Source: Phaffia rhodozyma
Lineage: Eukaryota > Basidiomycota > Tremellomycetes > Cystofilobasidiales > Mrakiaceae
DNA: 64,000 bases
Assembly: GCA_014706385.1 (NCBI GenBank)
Contig: JACGZH010000010.1
Location: forward strand, 620,001-684,000
Direction: 5' to 3'
The notes under the pieces were generated by a model that worked only from the letters and a program-made list of their open reading frames with translations, ran no database searches and was not told the origin of the DNA. The position numbers and the translations under genes are program-made. Positions 22,663 to 34,916 of this stretch are shown here, piece after piece. Position 1 is the first letter of the stretch; every line of letters begins with the position of its first letter.

Positions 22663-23172
22663 AAAAGAAAATACAACAGATCCGTATACACAACAAAAGC
22701 AAATTTGTAGTTTCTCTTCTATTCTTGTCCACACGCCTCTTCTCTCTCATAACAATGATTTGACATGCTGTCGACCCCTCCTTCCTTCAATTCACTCTAT
22801 CCTTTCTCGTCAATCTTTCCTGTGCTTTTCTCTCCTCACTCGTGCCCCACGATGTTACGGTGCTGCGTCTGGCCATCTTTCGGTATCTTTTCTTTCGTAT
22901 CTTCTCTCAGCATGTATTCCATCTGGTTGGACTCCTGCTTTATCTGCGCATGTATCCATGAAGATCTTTTTTCCTATCCGTCAGCTTAAACTGGGAGGTG
23001 CGTGAAAAGAGATTTGACCCAAAGACACGTGATCTCGCTTAAGGCTGTGCAGACATACCAACTGTGTAGGCAAAATATTTTGGACACTCCCAGAAGGCAC
23101 AAACGACTTTTACCTCTTTCTCAGTCAACCCTGTTCTATTATCTTGTGTCCTCCCGGTCCTCTCTTACAACT
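22663..23172. other. TOM70 3' flank and UTP21 promoter
   Basis: The strand is strongly pyrimidine-rich (TTCTTCTC, CTTCTCTC words) from 22710 to 22900, and no exon is recognised. It probably holds the TOM70 terminator region and the UTP21 promoter/5' UTR. Confidence 0.5.
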
Positions 23173-26100
23173 ATGGCTCCTCCGACTCGGCCAACGAAGC
23201 GGTCTAAGCCGTCCAATCCTTCTCCGACTTTGCTTCCTAAACTAACCTCTCCAAGGTTATTTGCTCCATTCCGAGCTTTAGGCTTCATCACCAATGCCGT
23301 CCCGTTTGCGATTCAGACTAGAGCTTCCAAGCATGCGACGTCCGGTCCGTCGATCTCAATTCTTTCTTGCCTGGGAGACGCTTGGGCTTTATGGGAGGGG
23401 GGCAGGATGAATCTCTTGTTCGTTGGTCAGGGACTACCCAAAGAGATCAAGGGAATGCAATTGGTAAACGATGTAGTTTATGCGTCTAGTGGAAACTTGG
23501 TCGTCAAGTTTGAGAGAGGCAAGGTGGTAAGTTTTTTTGTTTTCGTCAGATTTTGGGTCGATCATAGATGATACTGTCGGGTACGGAAGAAAAATGAAGG
23601 AGGGATTAATTAGCCAACTGAACGGATGTAGGAGCTATTCATGAAGAAGAGCAGAAGAGGGAAGAGTTCAGGTGCAAAGGGTTGATTGCGTTTGATGTGC
23701 CCTCGTTACAAGCCCAATCCTCTCACTTCAAGAAACATAGATGAAGGGGTGCAGAGCATCGTTTCTCCAAATCAGAACAGGCAACTGACATATATGCAAG
23801 TGTTATTTGGACCTTCAATAAATTCTATAGGTGGACACGTTCAAGACTGAGGATGACAACGATGTCCTTACTCAAATACTCGTGTTCGGTAACCAGCTGC
23901 TCGCTCTCTCCGAAGCTGGTGATCGACTCTTCATCTGGGACCTCGTCTCCACCGAACTATCCACTACCATTCCTTTTGCCTCAACTTTCCACGCAACCCA
24001 TATGCTTCATCCTTCCACATATCTCAACAAGATTCTACTTGGTTCGACCCAAGGTACACTCGCGCTGTATAATATTCGATCTAGGTCGTTGATCCATACA
24101 TTCCTTCCTCCGCCAGGAGTAGCACCCAGTCCGGTAACGGCGCTCGTTCAGAGTCCTGCGGTGGACGTGATTGGTGTCGGTTTCTTGGACGGTACAGTTC
24201 GGGTCACGGACCTCAAGATGGATGAGGTCGTCCTTAAGGTTAGAATGGATAGTTTGGGAAAGGAAGGAGAAGGCGGGATCGGTGCAATCTCTTTCAGGAT
24301 GGGTACGTTCACTCCTTTTGACATCCTCGAATCTAAAGCGATACTGAGTTTGACAAACGAAAACCAATTTCCTTTTCTGTAATATTCTCGTGCCGACGAT
24401 AAGACGGGGAACCCATTTTGGCCACTACTTCGCTTTCTGGTTCTCTCGCTCTTTGGAATCTGGATCAGGGAGGTCGGCTGCTCCATATGTCGAGAACAGC
24501 GCACGAAGGAGCGATCACCTCACTTGAATGGATCCCCGGACAGCCCCTTCTGATCACCGGTGGAGCTGATAATGCCATCAAGGTTCGTATTTCCTACGTG
24601 CTCATATAAACAACATCATCTGATTGAATAATCTTTGTCTTCTTTCCTTTTATCGCCAATATGTACACAGCAATGGACGTTCGATACACCGACTTCTCCC
24701 CCGTCGTTGCTCAAGTTCCGATCGGGACATCAAGCGCCTCCTAATTTGATTCGGTACTATGGTGAAGACGGAAAGGCTATCTTAACTGCAGGATTAGACA
24801 AGGCGTTGCGATTGACGAGTGTCGTCAGGGATTCTAGAAGCACAGAGATCAGTCAAGGTTTGTCTTTTCTTTGGCCTCTTTTGAATCTCACTAGCATATC
24901 CTGGCGAGTTTAGACTCAAATAGGTGCTTGTTAAGCTAATATCGATCTTTCCTTTCATAACTGAAGGACCGGCCAAGAAAAACGCGCAAAGTTCACATTC
25001 ATCGCATAAGCTACCTCCTATCAAGGCACTATCGTGGTCATCTGCTAGAACTAAAGATTGGGACGACATTGTCACTGTTCATCAGGTTGGTGCTGGTGGT
25101 AACTTTGGATCTGAGCGAAAGAAGTTGGGTGGAGTCGCCAGAGCTTGGTCCGGAAAGGACGCCAGACTTGGTAAATTTGTGTTCGGAGCGGGTGATGGAC
25201 CAGTCGAGGTTCGTACTCTTATTCATGTGGTTCTCTTACAGGGTTTGTCCATCTGCGATGTGACTAATTTCTGATCCATTACTATCTGCTTCGTTCTCCA
25301 TCTTGCGCTTTCTCCTTTTGACACTTGCTTCTGCCTAGTCTGTCTGTGTATCTGGGTGTGGAAACTTCTGTCTGGTTGGATCCTCAGATATCATCAAGAT
25401 GTGGAATTTACAATCCGGCCAGGAGCGAAAGTCGTTCACCGTTCCTCGAACAGGAGCTTCGCGAGGGGAGGAGGAAAGTCAGAGACACGTCAAGGGGATT
25501 GTGACGGATTCGCTCAACAAGAGTGTTGTTGTTGGATCTGGAGATGGCGTCTTGACCGTATGTGCCTTTCTTAATCTGTTTGCTTGATTGCTATTTCTAG
25601 TATTGAATGATCCGTAGACTGATCTTTATCTTCTGTCTTTGCATAGTTCTTTGACTTCCACACGACTCAAGCATTGGCTCAGCTAGATGTGGAATCGCCT
25701 ATCACCTCTCTCGTATTGCATAGGGATAACAATCTGCTCGCAGTTGTATCTGCCGATCAAGTTGTTCGGATTGTCGATATCGAGACTAGGCGAGTGGTCC
25801 GAGAACTCAAGGGTCCTCAGACCAAGGTGCTCGACATTGTGAGTTCCTTTCAGTGCCAACCTCTTCCTATCCGTATTGGTTGTTAGTAATTACTAATACG
25901 TGGGCTTTTCACTTGATTCAATTATAGGCTTTCTCCCCGGATTCGAGATGGATTATCACTGCTTCCCAGGACTCGGTCATCCGAACGTTTGACATTCCGA
26001 CCGGTACCCTTGTTGACGCCTTTAAGACCGCCTCCATCCCAACGAGTATCACGTTCTCTCCTACAGGCGACTTTTTGGCCAGTAGTCATGTTGGAAGTCT

Positions 26101-27474
26101 AGGAGTTTACCTTTGGTCAGTCACTTGTCTCCAATCATCATAATGAACAGAGAGTCGATGTGAACGTTAGACTAATGTAGATACGCGTTATCTCGTTTGG
26201 GAATGCTACCTGTGCATTTCAATCTATTCTTTAGGGCGAACAAAGCTCAGTTCTCAGAAGTCGCTCTTCGAGCTATCGAGGAGGATGAAGTCTTCGAGGC
26301 TGGGTTACCTTCTGTCCAGGGTCTTGATGACGACAGTGGTAAGCAATTGTTCTAATCCATATCTCGACCTATATGTTGTACACGCTGCAAATGATCTCTG
26401 ACGTTATGTTGTACATTCGTTTCGACTACGACTCGAATACCAACATCCATAACAGAACTAGAGGGTATTGAGCCTGTCGGTCAACCGGAGAAAAATATCT
26501 ACACCACTCCGGACCAGCTCTCCGAGGAACTCTTAACGCTAACTCTCTTCCCCCGATCAAAGTGGCAGACCCTTTTGAATCTTGATACAATCAAGGTGCG
26601 TCCTTTCTCTCCTCGATAGCTCTGGATCGATCGTGGCTACTTGCTTTCCTTTCCTCCTTGATACTTATGCATCCCTCTTTTCCGGTCCAATACCGCAGGC
26701 TCGAAACAAGCCGAAAGAAGCCCCCAAAGCTCCGGAGAAAGCCCCTTTCTTCCTTCCATCGTTACTCTCCGATGCAGAGAAACGAGCTGGATTAGGCGAG
26801 GCGATGGATGCTCAGGCCGCCGCTTCAGGAGAACAGTCCTCGTCGACTGCGTTCGATTCTCATCGATTGACTGATAACGGGCTCCTGGTTGAAACGGAGT
26901 TCATTCGAAAGATGACCAGTGAAAATCTGGATGGAGACTGTATGTTGTCTTCTTCTTTCCTTTTCCCCCCTCTTTCTTGCTTTAATCGTTCTATTTTCTG
27001 GTGCTTATCAACTCTTCGTTTATTGAACTGCGAACGTTCAGTCGAGTCTTTTTTCCTCTACCTCAAAGCGCTCTCACCTTCCGCTACCGACCTTGAGATT
27101 CGATCTTCCCTGGGAACATCTCTCGAGCATCTAAACTTGTTCATCCTCGCTCTCACACAGAGACTGAAGTCTCACAAGGACTTTGAGGCCGTGGAAGCAT
27201 TCATCAGCATTTTCCTCAAAATCCACGGCGAGGTCCTTATTCAAAACGGAGAGGAGCTTAGAGAGGGTTTAGAGAATTTGAGGAGAGCTCAGGTGAAGGA
27301 AGGCGGCCGATTGGCTGAGCTGTGTGGTTTCTCTCGTAAGATCGTTCTTTTCTCTGTTTTGATTATTCTCTCATGTCTCCTGTATTCTTGTGCGACAAGT
27401 CAACTGAAGCGAAACATTGTTTTCATTTTGATTCAGAGGGAGTGCTTTCGTTTGTTCGTAATGCTCCGATCTGA
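23173..27474 (+). CDS. UTP21: U3 snoRNP protein UTP21 (WDR36 family)
   Basis: UTP21 is a tandem WD40 protein of the UTP-B subcomplex of the small-subunit processome, required for 18S rRNA maturation in the nucleolus. The start MAPPTRPTKRSKPS leads to the conserved LFAPFRALGFITNAVPFAIQ. Beta-propeller blades follow: QLLALSEAGDRLFIWDL, GSTQGTLALYNI, SLALWNLDQGG, GSGDGVLTV, IVDIETRRVVREL and SVIRTFDIPTG. The C-terminal Utp21 domain is clear: APEKAPFFLPSLL-like (EKAPFFLPSLLSD), NGLLVETEF, VESFFLYLKALSPSA, FEAVEAFISIFLKIHGEVL, ending LSFVRNAPI at 27472-27474. An unusually long intron (303 nt, 23528-23830) follows the first exon. Length and order fit the family (about 900 residues). It converges closely with the next gene. 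Confidence 0.93.
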
Positions 27475-27579
27475 TTATACATGAGCATTGTTCAACATAG
27501 AATATGACAGTGATATATATATAAAAACATTTATGCTTAAGCCAGACATGTACGTGGAAGAGAGAATGATGAGAACACT

Positions 27580-30500
27580 CTATTTCCTTCCTATATCTTT
27601 CAGCCTGCCATCCAATCTGGGCACTACAATGGCCACATCATCCCCTAATTCTTTCAGCACCTGTCGGTTTCGGCCTTGAACGAAGAACTTCATGTCCTGA
27701 GTCTGTCGAGGTTGGCCGTTCACATCGACACGATTCTGGTCGACTTTGTTCTTGGCGGAGGCAGAGTCAATGGTCGAGCTTGAAGTATGGGGAGGAGGAT
27801 GGGGAATTCGTTTCGTCTTTCGGAGAGCCTCTCCACCAACCGCGTCAACCTGAATGATTCGAGTACGACAGAAGAATAAGAAGAAAGTCCATATACCAAC
27901 TGAGTATGCATCTGGACACTTGGTGCGAGAAGGCTTGAATTGGAAAGAACGTACAGAAGACATGTGCTCATTCCTGGCAGCCAAGAACGCGTCCCTTATC
28001 GCTTTCCAAGAAGTACTTATCTCCCTCGACTGGGTCGACTTTGCCTGAGAACCTTCACCTGATGAATCCTTAGTGTTGGAGGATTTGGTAGGTTCTTCAG
28101 ACTCTGAATGAACAATATAATCGTTCAGCCGCTTCCTCCGCATAAGAAACGTTGCTCTGAGGCAAGGAAACACGGTGTTCCCTCTTTTAGTAAAAAGATC
28201 TTTGGATAGGTCCAAGAATGTGAACGATAAGGAAAAGAGTAAACGAGAGACGAACCCAAGAAGGTATTGACGGATAAGAGTGCTCATCACTTGCCCGTTT
28301 TCGTCATCCATCGACGTATACGCAGAGTCTTTCATCGCTTCAAACCCACTTTGTGCCATATAGTATGATTAGAAATGAATGTTAGACACACACACATCTC
28401 TTGCTAGACATCCAAGCTGAACTTGTTGCGGAAGAAGAAAAAGACTCAACTCGTATCCTTGCGCCATATACTGAGTAGTTGCGAGAGTGATATGTCGGTG
28501 AGTGTCGGGATCACTTTTCAAGATAAGATTGCCGTTAAGGAAAATCAGAAGAGCAAGAAAACGACAAACATCTCGGGTCACCACTTTGTACATCTGCCCA
28601 CCCTTTTCTCTCTTGACCTCGACCTCACATTCATCAGGCTTTGGCGCATTGATCTCGATTCCCACTCCATCCTCCCTTGGTTTGACCAGAATCTTAAGAC
28701 TGTCCTTTCCAGGTGATGTCGGTCGAGATTTGTTTTTGGGATGAGTGACGAGATGGATTGATTTCACTCGGGATAGGGGAGGTAGAGAAGAATCCCACAC
28801 GATTCTCAGACCTGCGATCACAGGAAATCGACTTTATCAAGAAACCAGACCCTTGTGAGCGGGTTCAGTCTCACTTTCGGATCGGCAATCAAGAAGTGAG
28901 AGAACGCACCCTTCTTGCGCCGGATACTTTGACAAAGAGCTCTCCAAGGTGTCCCACCTGCATATCGAACCCCAGGGAACACGATCATGATTTAGAAATT
29001 GTCAAGTTGTATGAGTTCCGGTTACTCGCCGAAGATAACGGTAGACAAAGACAAGGAGCAGTTATAGCTTACAAAGCCGCTCCGCTCATCTCAATCATAA
29101 CGATTGGATCCTCAAACGGGAGGATTTCCAAGATATCTCCCAGGTTGATCTGGCCAGGTCCATAAGTCGAGTCTCCCCTCAATGCACCTATTCGAGTCAT
29201 TTGCCATCAGAATCGGTGAAGATGTGTCAATCTGCATAATGTTGATCTGACTCGCAGACAAACAGGCTCTAAAAGATATAAACTTACCTCCACATAGAAT
29301 AACACAGTCGGCCTGAATCTCCTTCTTCTTTGCACCACCCGCATGCATCAAGATGTCTGCGAACAAATTGCCTATTGGGCTCTCATCAGTTCCTAACGAT
29401 CGAGAAATTCTGGTCAGCCTTTTTGACTTCTGAGGAACTATTTCGGGTGAAAGACCTAATGAAAAATATATATGGACAAAACAAGGCGAGAACGTTGTGG
29501 GTCACTCACGAACAGAAGTACTTCTACAATTCCACTCCGTCATCGTATAACAAGCCGGTCTCTCCAGATCCTCAGCCACTCTGCTTAGAAGCGAGTCGAT
29601 CAAATGTTGGATACCCTCATCTGTCTCCGTTTCGGGTGTGATCTCATGGTGTTTTCCAAGATCGACCGATTGGATGATGTATCGGCGTTTGTGTGTCTCA
29701 TCCGGAGTGGGTACAAGATTCAGAGTGAATGTCGATAGATCTCTGACTGAGAGTGTATGAAAGTAGCCGGGGACACACTGAAAGGAATCAGAATGATAAC
29801 TATTGATACGTCGATCGCGATGGAGAGATCACTCACAATCTGTTCCCGACTTGATGACTAGACAACTGCTATCTTCCTCTGCTCCGGGAAACTTCTCTGG
29901 GCGATCCCAATTTTCCCATCCTTCAATTCCTCGTCCTATGTAACTGATCGCCAGGACCACCGTCAACAATCGCGATCAAGGTCAGACGTTTCTTGGAATT
30001 TAAATCTCGGATGATTATGTAGAACCCAAAGAAAGATGACTAAACTAGAAATGATCATGTCCACCTAGAAGGATGTCCAAACCTTCCTGCTTTCCATCCT
30101 GGCCGAGGACGGCGCCCACTTCGTTTGCGAGCGCAATATCGTTTCCCACTCTCGAATGGGTCAACCCGATGATGATGTCGGCTTTATAGGGTCCGTCTGG
30201 ATCTCTGAGGATCTGGGAGTATTTGAGCGCAGTATCCTTCATAGAGACATGCTCACTAGTTTGGACCAAGTGCAGCACGCATCAAGCAAGCAGCGAGACT
30301 GAGCACTAGGTCAATCCCCCGGATCGAAGGAATTGAGAATCAAATACTCACAACGTGTCTGGGAAAGATGGTATGGTTGCGATCCAGTCTTTCTCCACTA
30401 GGCCGAGGATACCGATTTTTAAGCCGCATCGCTCAAGAATTAGGAATGGCTTCAAGGACTCAGGTGTTTTGTTCGTAGTAGTATCGATAATGTTGGAGAG

Positions 30501-31510
30501 GATCCCTGGTGAAAGTAAAGTGGGTTCAGTCATATTCAAGAGAGCACGGAAGAATATCAGACGTCAGATTTTTGAAAGTTTAAGCTCTTAAAGAATGAGA
30601 ATCACGGACAAGGAAAGTTGCAGTCCTCAATCAATTTGGATAGATGAGGAAACGAATAATCTTTTACAGTACGAAGAGAATACCGTGCGCTACTTAGTAA
30701 TAGTTCAAATCGATCAATACCATTGAGCTTCCTCACCAAAGTCATGGTTTCCTAATTTTCGACAAGGCAAACGAAATAGGAGGGTTAGCGCGATGACATT
30801 ATGTATGTGCACTGAGGAAAGCACATGCCTGTAACCGAAGCATCGATCTCAAATGTATTCATGACTGATCAGGTATGCCGTGTGTCCAGAAATCTTGTCA
30901 GGTTCTGCGTTCGTCTTCGAAGACTACCTATGGTGATCGGCTCTTACCTGGCACCATATGTGATCCTCGAGTGATGCTATAAGGATGATAAAGCAGCGTG
31001 AGCGTCACGATGATCGAATCACGTCAAAGATATTATGCACAAACTACTCACGTTGATTCTACGCTTGGACTGAACACATCTAAAGTCGACCAAGGACGAA
31101 TTGACACCGTTAGTTCTGATGATTCGGGAGTCCTGCATATTACGCCAACAGATGAAAGATGCTCTTGTTACCTCCTGAGAACAAGACGAGCCCTTCTTTG
31201 GTGTCCTTCTTTGTCTTGCTGTCCTGCCAACCTGCTCTGGCGGTAAGCAAGGTGTGTGCAAACTGGGCGGCCGAAATGAATCTATCTTGGTTCTCAAATT
31301 TCTTGTCGGCTTTATCAGTACTGGATGGAGCGGATGGTCTGGGTGTAGGAGAGCTGTATTTTTGATGGCATCTGTATACGTCGTTGAAATCTGACGAACC
31401 CAGGAGAGAATATGCAGCTGAGGCTGAGTATACCACAGGAGAAACTGTCCGGTCAAGTCTTGATACACGAATCGTGACTTACGAGCGATTGGAAGCTGAA
31501 TAGAAGACAT
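27580..31510 (-). CDS. 5'-nucleotidase / UshA-like metallophosphatase
   Basis: This is a dinuclear-metal phosphoesterase with a calcineurin-like N-domain and a 5'-nucleotidase C-domain. It starts MSSIQLPIA, joined across an intron to HFNDVYRCHQKY, the metal motif (fungal form of DxH). Then come GLVLFSGG, LGNHDFGEEAQW (GNHD motif), LSNIIDTTTN, LILERCGLKIGILGLVEKDW, the third motif IIGLTHSRVGND and the last motif LLGGHDHF. The C-domain includes ADCVILCGG, YGPGQINLGDILEILPF, VIVGIRIVWD-like (IAGLRIVWDSSLPPLSR) and YMAQGYDGFEAM. After it, a 150-200 residue fungal extension rich in basic and Ser residues runs to the stop at 27580. No signal peptide or GPI signal is seen at the chosen start, so an intracellular enzyme is likely; an in-frame upstream ATG at 31537 is an alternative start. 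There are about 15 introns. The substrate (nucleotide, sulfolipid or cyclic nucleotide) is not readable from sequence. Confidence 0.9.
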
Positions 31511-32006
31511 GTCCTTCCGAGATCGTACAATGTTCATAGGCAGGATCTGAACAAGCTGGGAGAGTCAGTGAGAAGATATCAGAGATGAGCGAGTACGTGG
31601 TGCGCTACAGAGATGCTGATGAAGAGATTGGTCGAGATGGTGAGTCCGTTGATCGTATCTGCTTAGTCATCTTTCCGGTTATAATCCTCACTCTGATCCT
31701 CTGGGGCCCAAGGTAGAGCGGCGTGTATCTTCCGAGAGGTAGATGAGTTTTTTTTTAATGGAGAGCTGGAAGACGACGCCAGAGGATGGCGAGGAGAAAG
31801 CATCAGGAGCAGACGATAGCTAACTCTGGCTCGCTCTCTACTGATCTTTCTAGGCAACCCCATCGATCTTATCTCTCATCAGGCAATCTTGCGCGCGCGA
31901 CGTCTTGATTGGTCTAGTTCTCTCGACGCCATCTCTCTGTCTTTGGAGGTCGAGAATGATCTGTTGGATATCTTTGGTCGACTGATGATGCATCGTGACT
32001 CTACAG
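31511..32006. other. Divergent promoter region, nucleotidase / F-box-like genes
   Basis: This approximately 500-bp region between two starts contains a T9 tract near 31748 and no conserved coding sequence. It is likely a shared bidirectional promoter. Confidence 0.5.
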
Positions 32007-33064
32007 ATGTGTTCTAAAGCTGTATCTTCTGATCGTAGAGAGACGCGATCGTTTCTTTCCCTTCCGTTCGAACTGCAGCTGGCCATATACGAAAGTCTCA
32101 AGGACGATCGTCGGTCCCTCTGCTCGTTCTCCCTTACATGTCGGGAAATAAGGAGAGGATCCGTCCGAATAATCTTCCAGGATATGCCTGAAGTTCGAGA
32201 TGCCTTGTGGTTAGAGCCTTTCAGAACTGTACGTCCCGGTGCACGTTTCCTTGGCAGGGTAGTTTGTGCTGGACGCCTAACCCGATCGATCTTCTCTTTC
32301 TATGCTTTCCTTCTTCGGGGGAACTTCAACGCCAGTCCTCGTCGAACCGACCGCATAGTTACCTAGAAAATCTCTCGAAATTGACGTTGTACTCTTATAA
32401 TGAGCTAACCTATCAAACGATAGTAGACAATGACCACCCGACCTTCCCTCAGACATACCCCCCGTTATGTCTTCCAAACTTAGAATCTCTCACGCTCTAC
32501 TTCAAGCAGTCGTCTGAAACGGACCGGGTCGGATACAACTACCTGCGTCCGTTCAAAGTGTTTCTCCCCTTGGTAAACCCCAAGGAGCTTACCATTGGTC
32601 TCAAAGATGATGCAGATCGATTCTTTCTCTGGCTTCAGCACGACGAGTGGGAGGCATGTACTAAGAAATGGACTCGACTAGGAACCGTCAACCAAACAGA
32701 CGGCACAATGATCTGTCGGTCAGATACGGACAACTCAGTAGAGTCCTTGACAGAATATCGGTCGATCCTGGATGGCTCCTCGGTCTTGTCTACTGAGAAG
32801 AGCATCACCCTGCGGTTTCCAATGTACTATGGCACAACGCAAGCGACGTCGAGCGAGACGTTGGACGAAGAATTCGATATGACTGCCAAGTTGTTCACGA
32901 TCTGGAACTCTAGCCTGTTCACTCTTCCCAGCCATGTCACCATAGAGTTCTTGTTTCGGTCCCAAACGTTGCTCGATCAGGCCAGTACATCTTGGACGGA
33001 TGTTCCAAAGGACGATCTAAAATGTAGTGTCTTGTTCGGTCTCACTGACGGTATCGTACGGTGA
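32007..33064 (+). CDS. F-box-like protein
   Basis: The N-terminal exon reads SFLSLPFELQLAIYESLKDD and LCSFSLTCREIR, a typical F-box (LPxEL...I...L...L.....VC/TCRxxR) that would dock on Skp1 of an SCF ubiquitin ligase. The following 240 residues contain no WD or clear Leu-rich repeats, but the fungal pattern LCLPNLESLTLYFKQ and PKELTIGLKDD is LRR-like. It starts at an ATG at 32007 and stops at 33062-33064. One intron must lie between about 32210 and 32360; its exact ends are unclear because the obvious donor at 32231 is too close to the first in-frame acceptor. Such proteins are a large, fast-changing family in basidiomycetes; the substrate is unknown. Confidence 0.65.
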
Positions 33065-33580
33065 CGGGGACATATGGGAGTTCTCCAGATGAATTCTATC
33101 GACAAAAAGCTCCAACAACAAACCAATGATGTTCATCAGCATATCCCTAGTTTAACGAACTAGAAGGGAGGCGGAGCTGTGAAGTGTCAGCGACAAGAGT
33201 GACGAAACTAGGTTGTCAATGTACCCATCTGTTGTGTCGTATACATCTGAACACTCCGTGTTCTCACCCTTCAAACACTTCCATTGTCCGTTCTCGCGTT
33301 CTTTTATACTCTTCCTCTACCATTCAGACTCTTGCCCTGTACATAACATGCGCGCCATGTTCTCCTCTACTGTACTTTTCATCGACGGAAGTGTAATCAA
33401 CCCCGTTCGGGGCGGATAATGTCTAGTTCACTATGTACGCTTAGTCATCATCTCTTCTCGGCAGACCGGCTTCTAGAAAAGATCGAATCATCAGCGGCCG
33501 ATTCTTTCAACACTACAACATCCACCTTTGTGCTTCTCATACACCACATCTTCGCCCAACCTCTCACTCACTCTTCAACA
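33065..33580. other. Intergenic region upstream of the twin CX9C gene
   Basis: The region is pyrimidine-rich, especially 33240-33320 and near 33550, as is common for promoters and 5' UTRs here. Small open frames exist but show no splice logic or family match. Nothing else is seen. Confidence 0.5.
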
Positions 33581-34653
33581 ATGGCTGTACGTTTGTCGTG
33601 TATATCTGTTGGGTTGCCGTGTTTCTTTCGCAAGCTAACGTTTCCGGTCGCTGGGTTGGACGGGATTTTCTGTTTTATTTTATTTTTTCCCCATCCACTT
33701 TGAACTTTTCATCACTTGTCTTTTCAATCCACCCTTCGTTTTCTCTGTGCTCCTTCATCAGCGTTCTTCCGGTCGATCTCGCCCTGCTCCTGCTCGGTCT
33801 GCTGCTCCCCCTGCTTCTAGAGGATACTCTACCGCTGCTCCGACAGCTCCTCAGCAGGCTTACGGTGCCCGGCCTCACGCCCCAGCCGCTCCTGCTGCTG
33901 CCCCCGCCGCCGCTCCCTCTGCTGGAGGTGGACTCTTTGCCAACGTTCGTTTCTAACCTGATTTTCGATTTCGATCATACTTTCTCTCTGAGATACTTCT
34001 GTTGAAGTCTTCTCGGGTGAGCCTTGCACATTGGGTGCTGACTCTGTTTGTTTGGGCCGTTTATTTTCATTCTTAATGTTTTGCCTCTCTGTCCGATTAG
34101 ATGGCTTCCACCGCTGCTGGAGTCGCCGTCGGGTCTACCGTTGGTCACGGTCTTTCCAACATGTACGCGTTCTGCTTTAATTCTTATCAATCGCATCGTG
34201 TCAAATCGATACTTATATAATCGCCCGTCACTCTCATCTTCTTTAAGGCTTTTCGGAGGATCTTCCTCTGCCGCTGAGGTCCCCGCTCCGGTCGCCGCCC
34301 AGGCTGCCTACCAGATTCAGGACCAAGGCGCTGTTTGCGCAATCCAGGCCAAGGTAGGTTTTCATTCACCGATTCCTCTTCATCCTATCGTTTTCGATCA
34401 CGTATGAAGCTACTACAGTCACTCATCTTCTTTTCGTTGTTCCTAACAGGACTTCACCAAGTGCTTGGACGCTACCGGAAGTGATATGCAATCCTGCTCG
34501 TATTACTTTGGTTCGTCCTTTCTCTCTTGCCTCTGCTACCTGAAGGTCTTGCTGACTTGGTCCTCTCGCTTCCTCTGGGTTCTCTTTCTTGCTTGTCTGA
34601 CGATTTATCTAGAGGCCCTGAAAGCTTGCCAGCAGGCCGCTGCTCCTTACTAA
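33581..34653 (+). CDS. MIX17: Twin CX9C mitochondrial protein, MIX17/CHCHD2-CHCHD10 family
   Basis: This is an intermembrane-space CHCH protein linked in other organisms to respiration and cristae organisation. The first coding exon is only ATGGCT (33581-33586). After a 175-nt intron comes RSSGRSRPAPARSAAPPA, an Ala/Pro/Arg-rich N-terminal region, then a Gly/Ala hydrophobic segment ASTAAGVAVGSTVGHGLSN, and the CHCH domain with two perfect CX9C motifs: CAIQAKDFTKC and CSYYFEALKAC, the latter broken by an intron. It ends QQAAAPY at 34651-34653. The family's conserved GSxxGH motif is present. Mature length is about 140 residues, as expected. The signal for import is the Arg-rich N-terminus plus MIA40-dependent oxidation. 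Confidence 0.93.
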
Positions 34654-34916
34654 AAGAGCAACCTTTTTTTTTTTGCTTTCTTTTGGTCGTGAGATAATCT
34701 TTTTGTGTAGTCCTTTCATTGCATGCTCCATAGACCATCGAGAAACGAAAGACAAAATCGAGAGGAAGCAGTCATAATGACCCGGTTGACATACTTGAGA
34801 AGTAAGAACGGGCGAATGAAACAAATGAATCAACAAAGTGCATACATAGGTCACAAAAAAAAACAGGAAGAGAGTTCTCCCCAATCATTTTCTTCCTGTG
34901 TTCTCCCCGTTTTCTT

